A stretch of 64,000 bases of DNA, taken from positions 434,001 through 498,000 of the forward strand of contig NZ_JALKCV010000002.1 in the NCBI RefSeq assembly GCF_023634065.1. Direction: 5' to 3'. Source of the DNA: Microbulbifer litoralis. GTDB lineage: Bacteria; Pseudomonadota; Gammaproteobacteria; Pseudomonadales; Cellvibrionaceae. This document shows positions 1 to 8,440 of the stretch, one piece after another. Under the pieces are notes generated by a model. That model was not told where the DNA came from. It ran no database searches and worked only from the letters and a program-made list of their open reading frames with translations. Made by a program: the position numbers and the translations under genes. Within the stretch, counting starts at the first letter, position 1. Every line of letters begins with the position of its first letter.

Positions 1-609
1 TATCACGAGAACTGGACGCCGAACCTGAACAGCCCGCAGCGCGCGGTACCGGACGCCGACAGCGATACGCTCATCATTCCGGAAACCACCATCGACCTGA
101 AGGAACACGTCACCCTGAGCTGGCTGCCGGGCAACGGCGACACGCTGTCCGATATCCTGATCGTCAGCGGCACCCAGAACCAGACCGGTGTCTACCAGGA
201 TGACTACGGCGCGCCGAAGGATATTGAAACGGATTCCGGGCTCGCCACAAGCCGCACCGACGGCGGCGCCAAGCCCCCGGTCGCGTTGCCGGACACGGCG
301 ACAAAATCCTGGGATATCGGCGATGCGGTGGCCGATCCCTATGTGTTGTCTTTTACCGGCCGGGAAGAGGTCGGCGGCCCCGCGATACTGGCGACCAGGG
401 ACGCCGGCGCCTGGCGTGCGCTGGCGCCGGAGGCGTGCCTGGTGCAGGCCCCCTGGCAGGACAGTTACCTGGATACGATGCCTGAACGCACGGCCGGCTG
501 TGAGGACCGGCCGCTGGTGGGGTTCGATCCGTTACAACCAAACCACTGGTGGGCGATTCTGCAGAGGGATGTGGAGGTGGCCTTGATTGAGCGCGAAAGC
601 CTGAATTGA
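1..609 (+). CDS. Unrecognised protein, 3' end only (partial)
   Basis: An open frame runs from the first base of the window to a TGA at 607-609, about 202 codons, so the gene begins outside the window. I do not recognise the family. The visible part looks soluble: there is no hydrophobic segment, it is rich in Asp, Pro, Gly and Trp, and it has two Cys (CLVQAPW and GCEDRP) that could pair in an exported protein. Nothing shows its function. It ends about 185 bases before the ScsB-like gene on the same strand, with no obvious terminator between, but the gap is too long to claim co-transcription. Confidence 0.6.
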   Translation, partial: YHENWTPNLNSPQRAVPDADSDTLIIPETTIDLKEHVTLSWLPGNGDTLSDILIVSGTQNQTGVYQDDYGAPKDIETDSGLATSRTDGGAKPPVALPDTATKSWDIGDAVADPYVLSFTGREEVGGPAILATRDAGAWRALAPEACLVQAPWQDSYLDTMPERTAGCEDRPLVGFDPLQPNHWWAILQRDVEVALIERESLN

Positions 610-794
610 TGAATCCGGGAACCCTGTGGCTGGCGAAGCTCCCCTACGCCTGAAAGCGGATCGTCGCTCGTGTCGGCGCAATTGTCGCACCGGTGTTTGC
701 AGGCGGAGAGGGAATCCGCTTGAATGGCATTGTCGTATAAAAAATGCGCCGGTGCGGAAACGCAGCAAAACCGGCTCTTATCCGGGGAAGGCCA

Positions 795-2849
795 GTGTTC
801 AATCCTTGCAATGTCGCAAAACTCATTGCCGCTGTCATGCTGCTGGCCGCTGCCCTGGCTGTCTCCGCCCAGGACAGCGCCAGCGGCGATCATGTCCGCG
901 TACGTTGGCTGGCGCCGGATTCCTTTGCCGCCGGCGAAACCGAAACCGTCGGCTTCTATTTTGAAGTGGATCCCGAATGGCATGTCTACTGGCGCAATGC
1001 CGGTGATTCCGGCGCCGCGCCGCGTTTTGATATCGCTGCGGACGAGGCCGAGGTCGGCGGCATACAGTGGCCCTTCCCGACGCGGCTGCCGATCGAGCAC
1101 CTGACCAATCTCGGCTATCACGGCAACGTCGCCTACCTGTTCGATGTAACACCCGCCGACGGCGCCGACAGCCTGTCCCTGGATGTGAACCTGGAATGGC
1201 TGGTGTGCCGGATAAACTGCATCCCCGGCTTTGGCAGTATGAACCTGGAGCGCCACGTGGGGCCCAGCGCCAACTGGAGCGCCGGGGACCGCAGCCTGCG
1301 GGACCGGTTCGCGCGACGCATTCCGGCAGCGGCAGCCGCCAGTCCCTGGCAGGTGGTCTCCCTGTCCGAAGCCGGCGGCGACAGAATCCGCCTGACCCTG
1401 GAGGGAACGGGTGAAGCGCCGCAGGTGTTCCCCCTGGACGGGGAACTGTTGACCGCGAAAGAACCGGCACTGCGCAGCGACGGCGGGCGGCTGCACTACA
1501 CCTTTGAACGCGTGCCGGGCGCGCCGCGGCCCGAGGGCAGCGGTTTCGTCGTCAGCGATGGTGAGCGCGCCTGGCAGTTCGACGATATCCCGTTCACCGC
1601 CGCGGCGGTCGCCCCCGAGGCGCAAGCGACGAGCCTGTGGTGGCTGCTGCTGGCCGCCTTTGCCGGCGGCGCCATACTGAACCTGATGCCCTGCGTGTTC
1701 CCGGTGCTGTCGATCAAGCTGTTCGGGCTGATCAGTGCCCGCACCGGCACCGCCGGGCGGTTGCGCGAGGGGCTGGTCTACAGCGCCGGGGTACTGGTGA
1801 CCTTTGCCGCGCTCGGCGGCCTGCTGCTGGCCCTGCGCACCGGCGGCGCCGCGGTGGGCTGGGGCTTCCAGCTGCAATCCGCGCCGGTGGTGCTGGCGCT
1901 GGTACTGCTGTTCTGGCTGATGGCGCTGTCGTTCAGCGGTGTGTTCGAGTTCGGCCACCGGCTGATGAACCTGGCGGGCCACAGCCGTGGCGGCTCCTTT
2001 GCCACCGGGGTCCTGGCGGTGTTTGTGGCCGCGCCCTGTACCGGCCCCTTCATGGGCGCCGCGCTGGGGGCGGCAGCGGTATTGCCCGCCGTCTCGGCGA
2101 TGGCGGTCTTCCTCGGCCTCGGCGCCGGCCTGGCGGCGCCCTTCCTGCTGCTCTGTGCCAGCCCGGCACTGTTGAACAGGCTGCCCGCACCGGGCCCGTG
2201 GATGGAGAAATTCCGCCAGTTGCTAGCGTTCCCGCTCTACGCCACGGTGATCTGGCTGCTGTGGGTGCTGGGCCGGCTGCTCGGCGACAGCGGCTGGCTG
2301 ATCGGTACCCTGTTGTTGCTGGTTGTGGTCTTCGCGCTGTGGCTGGGGCGCAACTTCGCACGCGCCGGCAGGGTCGCCGGTTACCTGCTGGCCATCGCGG
2401 CCCTGGTCAGCGCCTTCGGTGCGCTGCGCGTCCCGCAAACGGACCGACAACAGATGGCGCAGGGCGAGTGGCGGCCCTACGACAGGGCGGCCATTGAACA
2501 GGCGCGGGCCGATGGCCGCGCCGTGTTTATCGATTACACCGCCGCCTGGTGCATCACCTGCCAGGTCAACAAGAAGCTGGTGCTGGATACACCCGAGGCG
2601 ATGGCGCTGTTCGCCGCCCACGATGTCTTCCTGGTGCGCGCCGACTGGACCAGCCAGGATCCGGAAATCACCCGCGCGCTGGCGGAGCTGGGCAGGAATT
2701 CCGTGCCCGTCTACGCCTGGTATGCGCCCGGTGCCACAGAACCCGAGCTGCTGCCCCAGATATTGCAGCAGCAGATGATTGCCGCGCTGTTTGACGGACT
2801 CTTTTCTGGGGAAAGTACACTTCAATTGACAGAGGATGAAAGACCATGA
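795..2849 (+). CDS. ScsB/DsbD-family transmembrane thiol:disulfide reductase
   Basis: This inner-membrane protein carries electrons from cytoplasmic thioredoxin to periplasmic thiol proteins. A GTG start at 795 is preferred because GGGGAAGG lies just upstream and a signal peptide ending near AVSAQ follows; an ATG at 744 would add 17 residues. In order: a periplasmic DsbD-alpha-like domain with a CxxxC pair (C138, C142, CRINC); a hydrophobic core of several helices with the two conserved membrane cysteines (C300 in MPCVFP, C415 in PCTGPF); and a C-terminal thioredoxin domain with WCITC (C586, C589). All three cysteine pairs are present, so it should work. The long N-terminal domain and PCTGPF point to ScsB rather than classic DsbD. 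Its stop overlaps the next start (ATGA), and two more thioredoxin-fold genes follow as likely substrates. Confidence 0.88.
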   Translation: MFNPCNVAKLIAAVMLLAAALAVSAQDSASGDHVRVRWLAPDSFAAGETETVGFYFEVDPEWHVYWRNAGDSGAAPRFDIAADEAEVGGIQWPFPTRLPIEHLTNLGYHGNVAYLFDVTPADGADSLSLDVNLEWLVCRINCIPGFGSMNLERHVGPSANWSAGDRSLRDRFARRIPAAAAASPWQVVSLSEAGGDRIRLTLEGTGEAPQVFPLDGELLTAKEPALRSDGGRLHYTFERVPGAPRPEGSGFVVSDGERAWQFDDIPFTAAAVAPEAQATSLWWLLLAAFAGGAILNLMPCVFPVLSIKLFGLISARTGTAGRLREGLVYSAGVLVTFAALGGLLLALRTGGAAVGWGFQLQSAPVVLALVLLFWLMALSFSGVFEFGHRLMNLAGHSRGGSFATGVLAVFVAAPCTGPFMGAALGAAAVLPAVSAMAVFLGLGAGLAAPFLLLCASPALLNRLPAPGPWMEKFRQLLAFPLYATVIWLLWVLGRLLGDSGWLIGTLLLLVVVFALWLGRNFARAGRVAGYLLAIAALVSAFGALRVPQTDRQQMAQGEWRPYDRAAIEQARADGRAVFIDYTAAWCITCQVNKKLVLDTPEAMALFAAHDVFLVRADWTSQDPEITRALAELGRNSVPVYAWYAPGATEPELLPQILQQQMIAALFDGLFSGESTLQLTEDERP

Positions 2850-3454
2850 ACGGAAAGCAGTTTCTTCGCAGCCTGGTATTGTTTGCGGCCGCACCGGCGC
2901 TGGCACTGGCGGCCGCCGTGCCCGGGGAAAAGGCGCCGGACTTTTCCGAAGTCGACGCCGCGGGCAAAACCCATGCGCTGGGCGATTACAAGGGCGAGTG
3001 GCTGGTGGTGGAATGGTTCAACAAGGACTGCCCCTACGTCAGGAAGCACTACGGCAGCGGCAATATGCAGGCGCTGCAGAAAAAATACACCGGCGAGGAG
3101 ATCAACTGGCTGACGGTGATTTCGTCGGCCAGGGGCAAGCAGGGTTACCTGGAGCCGGCGCAGGCACTGGAAGTGGCCAGGAGTCACAAGCTGAACGCCA
3201 GCGCTCCCTTCCTGCTGGATGCGGACGGCAGTATGGGCCGCGCCTACGGCGCCAAGACCACACCGCATATGTTCATCATCAACCCGCAGGGCGAGGTGGT
3301 CTACGCCGGTGCCATCGACGACAACGATTCCGCCAACCCGGCGGTGATTGCGGATTCGACAAACTACGTCGCCGCCGCGCTGGACGCGTCGCTGAGCGGT
3401 GAGGCGGTCGATGTCGCCTCGTCGCGGGCCTACGGCTGCAGCGTCAAGTACTGA
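2846..3454 (+). CDS. Exported thioredoxin-fold redoxin (likely ScsB partner)
   Basis: A 202-residue protein with an N-terminal signal segment (cleavage near ALAAA) followed by an AhpC/TSA-redoxin fold beginning at PGEKAPDF. There is a single active-site cysteine, C62, in the motif KDCPY instead of CxxC, and a cis-proline in KTTPHMF. A second cysteine sits at the extreme C-terminus (C198 in YGCSVKY), which could serve as a resolving cysteine. The peroxiredoxin signature PxxxTxxC is not present, so peroxidase activity is unproven. The gene overlaps the ScsB-like gene by 4 bases and is followed 16 bases later by a TlpA-like gene, so the three are probably one operon. Role inferred: a periplasmic thiol reductase or peroxidase kept reduced by ScsB. 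Confidence 0.8.
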   Translation: MNGKQFLRSLVLFAAAPALALAAAVPGEKAPDFSEVDAAGKTHALGDYKGEWLVVEWFNKDCPYVRKHYGSGNMQALQKKYTGEEINWLTVISSARGKQGYLEPAQALEVARSHKLNASAPFLLDADGSMGRAYGAKTTPHMFIINPQGEVVYAGAIDDNDSANPAVIADSTNYVAAALDASLSGEAVDVASSRAYGCSVKY

Positions 3455-3470
3455 GCGGTAACCCCCGGAT

Positions 3471-3980
3471 ATGCCGTTGTGGAAAAAGCTGGCCGCAGTG
3501 CTGGGCAAGCTGGCGGGATTTGTGCTGCTGGCAGCCCTGTTGCTCGGCGCCGTGGGTTACTACCAGCAGCGGGATATTCCCCGCGAGCAGGCGCCGCCGC
3601 TGGCGGGAAGCACACTGCAGGGGCGCGCAGTCGACCTGCAGCGAATGACCGCCGGCGGGCCGGTGCTGATTTATTTCTGGGCCACCTGGTGCCCTTACTG
3701 CCGGGTGGTCTCGCCGGCCATTTCCGACCTGGGCCGGGATCACCAGGTCATCTCCGTTGCCATGCAATCCGGCAGCGATCCGGAACTGCGCGCCTACCTG
3801 CAGCGCCACGGGCTGGCATGGCCGACCCTCAACGATGCCAGCGGTGCCCTCAGCCGCCGCTGGGGCGTGCGTGTCACGCCCACCATCGTCATTGTCGACA
3901 GCCGCGGGGAAGTCCGCTGGGTCACTTCCGGCACCACCTCCAAGTGGGGACTGCAGTTGCGGCTGGCACTGACCGACTGA
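3471..3980 (+). CDS. TlpA/ScsD-like membrane-anchored protein disulfide oxidoreductase
   Basis: A 169-residue protein with one N-terminal transmembrane anchor (about residues 9-30) and a periplasmic thioredoxin domain. The active site is WCPYC (C74, C77) and the cis-proline loop is VTPTIV, so it should be redox active. Size, anchor and motif match ScsD/TlpA-type proteins that are reduced by ScsB. It is the last gene of the three-gene thiol operon; the start ATG lies 16 bases after the previous stop with a G-rich stretch upstream. The substrate cannot be told from sequence; family roles include copper tolerance and cytochrome c maturation. Confidence 0.82.
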   Translation: MPLWKKLAAVLGKLAGFVLLAALLLGAVGYYQQRDIPREQAPPLAGSTLQGRAVDLQRMTAGGPVLIYFWATWCPYCRVVSPAISDLGRDHQVISVAMQSGSDPELRAYLQRHGLAWPTLNDASGALSRRWGVRVTPTIVIVDSRGEVRWVTSGTTSKWGLQLRLALTD

Positions 3981-4103
3981 TTGTTTTTGCGTTTGCCGAC
4001 AGGCGAGCGTATCGGTCACCACGGTTTACGGAATCGGTAATTCCACCGGGCCGCGCCCGGCCCAACAATAGGTGGCTGTTGATTGCCGATTGAGAGACAA
4101 GCC

Positions 4104-4919
4104 GTGTCCGTACTCGACACCTTTCGCCACAAGGACCTTGATGCCCTGCGGGTCGGCCGCTTCAACCTGGGGATCAATACGTCTTTTATTGTCTACCGCC
4201 TGCAGGACGCAGTGATCGACACCGGCCCCAGCAACCAGTGGAAATATGTGCGGCCGTTTATACAGAGCCGGCCCTTCAGCCAGTTGCTGCTGACCCACCA
4301 CCACGAGGATCACGCCGGCAACGCCGGCGCCATTCACCGTCTGACCGGGGTCCAACCCCGGGCGCCGGAGAAAACCGTCGAGATCCTGAAACGGGGTTTC
4401 CGCATACCGCTGGTGCAGAAGCTGATCTGGGGGTCGGCGGGCAGGGCCGACGCGGCTCCGCTGCCGGCGGAAATCGCCATTGGCGGCGAACTGGTAACAC
4501 CGATTTTCACCCCCGGCCACGCGAAAGACATGACCTGCTACCTGCTGCCCGGGCGCGGCTGGCTGTTCAGTGCCGATCTGTATATCGCCAACTACCTGAA
4601 AATGCTGCGCAGCGATGAGGATATCCCGACGCTGCTGGACAGTATCCGCAAGGTGCTCGGCTACGATTTCGACACCATCCTGTGCCCGCATCGCGGCTTG
4701 GTGGAAAATGGCCGACAGCGGCTGCGGGAGAAATTCGACTACCTGCTCGAGCTGTCGGAAAATGCGCAGGCCCTGCAGCGACAGGGCCTGGAGCTGCGGG
4801 CGATCACCGAGCGGTTGCTGGGCCGGGAGGGGATGATCAGCGTGCTGAGCCGCTACAACTTCAGCAAGCGGAACCTGGTCGCCTCCTGCCTGAAAGTAAA
4901 ACCGGATCGATACCGATAG
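4104..4919 (+). CDS. MBL-fold metallo-hydrolase
   Basis: A 271-residue metallo-beta-lactamase-fold hydrolase without a signal peptide. The zinc motif HxHxDH is present as HHHEDH (residues 65-70). It is followed by the third-site His in TPGHAKDM, an Asp in SADLY, and the last ligand His in CPHRG, so the di-metal site looks complete. A C-terminal helical region resembling the winged-helix tail of LACTB2-like hydrolases follows (residues about 205-265). A GTG at 4104 is chosen; a TTG at 4083 in the same frame is less likely. The substrate is unknown; LACTB2-like enzymes act on RNA or thioesters. It appears to be a single-gene unit. Confidence 0.8.
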   Translation: MSVLDTFRHKDLDALRVGRFNLGINTSFIVYRLQDAVIDTGPSNQWKYVRPFIQSRPFSQLLLTHHHEDHAGNAGAIHRLTGVQPRAPEKTVEILKRGFRIPLVQKLIWGSAGRADAAPLPAEIAIGGELVTPIFTPGHAKDMTCYLLPGRGWLFSADLYIANYLKMLRSDEDIPTLLDSIRKVLGYDFDTILCPHRGLVENGRQRLREKFDYLLELSENAQALQRQGLELRAITERLLGREGMISVLSRYNFSKRNLVASCLKVKPDRYR

Positions 4920-5062
4920 CATCCTGTCTGCGGGCAGTACCTGATTTCGCCATCGGCTCCTGCAGGGAATATAGACTTATTGGTTGTCTCAAAATTGTTT
5001 TGACCAGGGCCCGCCCTTTTGAGCCGTCATCCCGTACTCCATCCCTCATCCCGTACTCCACC

Positions 5063-5138
5063 CGTCATCCCGGACTCGATCCGGGATCCAGTGAATGAGC
5101 CCCGGCGGCCTGGATTCCGGATCGAGTCCGGAATGACG
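5063..5138. repeat. Long inverted repeat (dispersed intergenic palindrome)
   Basis: Two 29-base arms (5063-5091 and 5110-5138) are reverse complements with only two mismatches, separated by 18 bases. The core reads CGTCATCCCGGACTCGATCC. Two shorter partial copies (CGTCATCCCGTACTCCA type) lie just to the left at about 5026-5061. This matches a common class of dispersed intergenic repeats in proteobacteria. Its position after the MBL-fold gene, converging with the transporter, fits a transcription-end role, but it has no T-run. Confidence 0.75.
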
Positions 5139-5192
5139 ACCGTATCAATAACTTGCCGCCATTCAGTTGGGCACTGATTCCGTTACCGGTTC

Positions 5193-6386
5193 CTACAGCT
5201 GCTGGCTTTCCAGCGCAGTATCCCGGAACGGGGCCCACACCAGCAGCAGGCAGACCGCCGAACAGATTGCCATGCCCAGGACTATCGCCTCCACGGTTTC
5301 CGGCAGCATCGCGGACAGCGCGGAAACACCGCCGGCCACCGAGAATTGCAGTGCACCCATCAGCGCGGCCGCGGTGCCGCCGTTCTCCTCAAAATACTCC
5401 ATACAGCTGGCCTGGTTGTTGGGGCTGATGGCTCCCATGGCGCCCACCGTGATCATCATCGACGGCACAAACAGCCACAGTGTCGGCGCCAGCCAGAGCA
5501 CCAGCAGCAGCGCGGCGATACCGCTGGCCTGCAGCGTGATTGCAAAGCGCAGCAGCCGATGGGGTGAGAAGCGGTTCAGGGCAATGCGGTTGGCCAGCAT
5601 CATGACCGTCATCACCACGATATTGGCGCCGAACAGTATGGCGAACAGCTCCGGCCCGACGCCAAAATGCTGTTGGTAGATAAATGACGAGTGGGTGATA
5701 AACAGCAGCATCACCGAGAATGCCATGGCCTGCAGGCCGATAAAGCGCAGCGCCGGGCGGGTGGACAGCACCGCCGCATAGCGGCGTAGGGCGCTGACAC
5801 CGGATGCCGGCGGCGAAACCCGGGGGCCGCGGAACAGCGTCAGGCGCTGGGCGACCAGCAGGATGGCGCCGTACAGGCCCAGGAACAGGAAAATGCTGGT
5901 CCAGCCGCCCAGCTCCAGCAGCAGGCTGCCGATACTGGGGGCGAAGGCCGGCGCCGCCACCACGATCAGGCCGATGAGGCTGAACAGTTTGGCCGCCTCG
6001 CGGCCGTGCACGCGATCGCGCACCAGCGCCGGCACGCAGACTGCGGCCCAGCCGCCACCGAACGCCTGCGCGGCGCGCAGCAATAACAGCAGCCGGAAAT
6101 CCTCCGTCTGCCAGATGGCGAGGCTGGCCAGGCTGAAAATCGCCAGCCCCGCCATCAGCACCGGCCCGCGGCCGAGGCGGTCGGACAGCGGCCCGCCGAT
6201 CAACTGCCCCAGCGACAGCACGAACACATAGATGGATATGCTCAGGGACAGGGCGTGGCTGTCGACGGCCAGTGCATCGGCCATGGCGGGAAAGGCGGGC
6301 AGGTAGGTATCGAGCGCCAGCGGTCCCAGTGCCACCGTCATGGCGAGCAGCAGTACAAATCCAAAGCGCGGGGAGGGTTCGTTCAA
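5193..6386 (-). CDS. Bcr/CflA family MFS drug-efflux transporter
   Basis: A 397-residue inner-membrane protein with about 12 hydrophobic segments. Family hallmarks are ALDTYLPAFP in helix 1 and the MFS loop 2-3 motif GPLSDRLGRGPVL. Bcr/CflA members export antibiotics or amino-acid derivatives by proton antiport; the substrate here is unknown. The start is a TTG supported by GAGG seven bases upstream, and the next in-frame ATG falls inside helix 1. It is transcribed away from a MarR-type gene with two operator-like palindromes between them, so repression by MarR is likely. A second, distinct Bcr/CflA gene lies at 49780. Confidence 0.88.
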   Translation of the reverse strand: MNEPSPRFGFVLLLAMTVALGPLALDTYLPAFPAMADALAVDSHALSLSISIYVFVLSLGQLIGGPLSDRLGRGPVLMAGLAIFSLASLAIWQTEDFRLLLLLRAAQAFGGGWAAVCVPALVRDRVHGREAAKLFSLIGLIVVAAPAFAPSIGSLLLELGGWTSIFLFLGLYGAILLVAQRLTLFRGPRVSPPASGVSALRRYAAVLSTRPALRFIGLQAMAFSVMLLFITHSSFIYQQHFGVGPELFAILFGANIVVMTVMMLANRIALNRFSPHRLLRFAITLQASGIAALLLVLWLAPTLWLFVPSMMITVGAMGAISPNNQASCMEYFEENGGTAAALMGALQFSVAGGVSALSAMLPETVEAIVLGMAICSAVCLLLVWAPFRDTALESQQL

Positions 6387-6451
6387 AGTGGTACCTCAGG
6401 CAGACAGCCGGCTACTGCGCCGCGCCAGTGCCTTGATAATATGACACTGGC

Positions 6452-6480
6452 TTGACAATAGGGCCGGCAGAACAGATAGT
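6452..6480 (+). promoter_or_regulatory. Predicted promoter of the marR-type gene
   Basis: A perfect -35 box TTGACA (6452-6457), a 17-base spacer and a -10-like GATAGT (6475-6480, 4 of 6 matches) face the MarR gene. The -10 is overlapped by the first operator palindrome, which fits autorepression. Prediction from sequence only. Confidence 0.5.
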
Positions 6481-6518
6481 TGATATAGTCAACCATCTAT
6501 CGGTTGATTCTGTCAACC
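6479..6518. promoter_or_regulatory. Tandem MarR-type operators
   Basis: Two palindromes lie between the divergent transporter and marR genes: GTTGATATAGTCAAC (6479-6493, perfect 5-base arms) and GGTTGATTCTGTCAACC (6502-6518, perfect 6-base arms). They share GTTGA-N5-TCAAC and their centres are 24 bases apart, slightly over two helical turns. Location and symmetry fit binding sites for the adjacent MarR dimer controlling both genes. Confidence 0.7.
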
Positions 6519-6556
6519 ATACTAGCTTTTCTGATCAGCGCTCGCGGGCCAACAGC

Positions 6557-6982
6557 ATGTCGAATACCCCCTCCCTGGAATTTACCCTCGGTACCCTGAT
6601 GATCGAGCTGCGCAAGGTCATGATGCGGTCGCTGGCCCGGGCGGGCTTCCAGCTGTCACCGCCGCAGACCCAGTTGCTGCAGATGATCGGTGTGGAGCCG
6701 GGGATTTCCGCCGGCGCACTGGCGCGGCGTTCCGGGCGCGACAAGGCCACCATTACCCGGATGCTGGCGCCGTTGGTTGCCGACGGCTGGGTCCTGCGCA
6801 GTCCGGACCCGGATGACGCGCGGCGCCAGCAGTTGTCGCTCAGCGGCGATGGCATGGAGGTCCTGCGCAAAATCCGCCGGGCGCGGCTGCGCGCCCACGA
6901 GGAATTCTTCAGCGCGCTCAGCTCGGAGGAAAAGCAGCAGCTCAGCGGACTGCTGCAGAAGTGCCTGCCGGATGCGGAGTGA
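6557..6982 (+). CDS. MarR family transcriptional regulator
   Basis: A 141-residue winged-helix regulator starting at MSNTPSLEF. The helix-turn-helix region reads GISAGALARRSGRDKATITR, followed by the wing with DPDDARRQQLSLS, the standard MarR D-x-R signature. The open frame extends upstream to 6452, but those codons overlap the promoter and operators, so ATG 6557 is preferred. It is divergent from the Bcr/CflA transporter and probably represses it and itself until a drug-like ligand binds; the ligand is unknown. Confidence 0.85.
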   Translation: MSNTPSLEFTLGTLMIELRKVMMRSLARAGFQLSPPQTQLLQMIGVEPGISAGALARRSGRDKATITRMLAPLVADGWVLRSPDPDDARRQQLSLSGDGMEVLRKIRRARLRAHEEFFSALSSEEKQQLSGLLQKCLPDAE

Positions 6983-7026
6983 CAGGGTTCACGGGAAATT
7001 GGCACTAAGCCAGGCCCGCGCTCCCT

Positions 7027-7086
7027 GTAGGATGGGCGAAGGAGCGCAGCGACGTGCCCATCGTCCGCCGCTTTGCCCATCCTGCG
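7027..7086. repeat. Palindromic intergenic repeat
   Basis: Outer arms AGGATGGGC (7029-7037) and GCCCATCCT (7075-7083) are perfect reverse complements, and an inner GTGCCCATCG could pair with the same left arm. It sits between the convergent marR and nagX genes. It has the GATGGGC...GCCCATC form common in intergenic repeats of marine gammaproteobacteria. No T-run, so it is a weak terminator at best. Confidence 0.65.
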
Positions 7087-7090
7087 AAAA

Positions 7091-8188
7091 CTAAGGACTG
7101 ATCAATATGCCGCGCTTGTACAGCCAGCGCAGCACCAGCCACTGCAGCAGTATCACGCCGACGGCGATGACCAGGGTGCCGCCGGCTTCCGGCAGCGCCG
7201 AGGCGATGCCGCCGAACAAGCCCTGGCTGCTGTAGCGCCAGTCCACCAGGCTGGTGCCCAGGTAGACCAGGATTGCGTTGCAGCCGATCACCGCGAAAAA
7301 GGTATTGAAGTGGCGCCAGTGCCACACATCCACCAGCAGGTAGAAGAGCGCCAGTAACAGCAGGCTGCAGCCGCTGGTAATCATGACGAAAGAGCTGGTC
7401 CACAGTTCCTTGTTCACCGGGTAGATCCAGTGCCACAGAAAGCCCGCCAGCAGGCAGGCGAGGCCGCCGATTGCCAGTCCCTGCAAGATTTTTCCGTGCT
7501 GCCCCCCAAAACGGCGCAGCCAGCGGCCGGCGAATACACCCATCAGCGCGTTGGCGATGGCCGGGATCGTGGACAGCAGTCCCTCCGGGTCGTAGGCGCG
7601 GTGTTGATAGGTACTGCCCGGCAGGCAGCACTGGTCGACCCAGGCGTTGGCGGAACCGCTGGGGGTCAGCGCACCGAAACCGACCTGGACCAGCCAGTAA
7701 CCCAGCAGTATCGCCGCGGCGATCGCATACTGGGTGCGCGCGGCGCAGTGCCAGACGATCATGGCGGCGAAGAACCAGGCAAAACCGATGCGGGCCAGTA
7801 CGCTGGCGTAGCGGATTTCTCCCGGGTCGGCGGGAATGCCCGTGCCCCAGCCGTGGTTGTAGATGATGCCCAGGCCGATCAGGATCAGCAGGCGCTTTGC
7901 CGCCTTGCGGTAGACCGGTCCGCGCTCGGCGGATGGCAGGCCGCGCAGGGATTTGTCGGCGAGCCCCAGGGTCACGCCGGAGAGAAAGATAAACAGCGGG
8001 AAAATCAGGTCGTAGAAGGTAAAGCCGTTCCACTCGGTGTGCTGCATCTGGCTGTGGCCGAAGGCGAACACAGACCAGCCGCTCAGTGCCAGCAGCGGCG
8101 CGAACAGGGCTTCGCCGCCGATAATCCAGAACATGTCGAAACCGCGCAGGGCGTCGACGGAGGCGAGGCGTTGTTTTTTTGCTGTCAT
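7091..8188 (-). CDS. nagX: NagX-type heparan-alpha-glucosaminide N-acetyltransferase family membrane protein
   Basis: A 365-residue polytopic inner-membrane protein with about ten hydrophobic helices. It begins with RLASVDALRGFDMFWI, the signature of the DUF5009/HGSNAT-like group, in which the conserved Asp-Ala-Leu-Arg-Gly leads helix 1. In chitin-using marine gammaproteobacteria this family (NagX) sits in N-acetylglucosamine gene clusters and is thought to acetylate or transport glucosamine-type sugars; the exact reaction is not settled. Here it is followed on the same strand by nothing else, and upstream lie a GH16-like lipoprotein and a chitinase, also on the minus strand. The start ATG at 8188 has GAGAAG upstream. 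Confidence 0.82.
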   Translation of the reverse strand: MTAKKQRLASVDALRGFDMFWIIGGEALFAPLLALSGWSVFAFGHSQMQHTEWNGFTFYDLIFPLFIFLSGVTLGLADKSLRGLPSAERGPVYRKAAKRLLILIGLGIIYNHGWGTGIPADPGEIRYASVLARIGFAWFFAAMIVWHCAARTQYAIAAAILLGYWLVQVGFGALTPSGSANAWVDQCCLPGSTYQHRAYDPEGLLSTIPAIANALMGVFAGRWLRRFGGQHGKILQGLAIGGLACLLAGFLWHWIYPVNKELWTSSFVMITSGCSLLLLALFYLLVDVWHWRHFNTFFAVIGCNAILVYLGTSLVDWRYSSQGLFGGIASALPEAGGTLVIAVGVILLQWLVLRWLYKRGILISP

Positions 8189-8346
8189 GATACTTCTCGG
8201 TACATCTTCTTGTTGACTTGAGTATCGGGGTTCAGATCGGGCCGCCCGACTCTGTGCCTGTTTTCAAGGCTTCTCAATTCCGAAACTTGAGTTTTTGATT
8301 TCCGGTCCCGGGTTTTCTGGTTCCAATTAAAATTTACCAACGGGGT

Positions 8347-8415
8347 GTAGGGTGCGCCGTGCGCACCGATTGGATACCGGGCGCGCGGCAAACAGTCGGA
8401 GCGCGCGGCGCACCC
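8347..8415. repeat. GTAGGGTGCGCC palindrome family, copy 1 (imperfect)
   Basis: The left arm GTAGGGTGCGCCGTGCGCAC begins at 8347 and the right arm GCGCGCGGCGCACCC lies at 8401-8415, with about 33 bases between. The same arms occur at 26796-27010, 36520-36572 and 48149-48199. It lies between nagX and the GH16-like gene. Confidence 0.75.
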
Positions 8416-8440
8416 GACAGTTGAAACTGTCGCGTTTATC

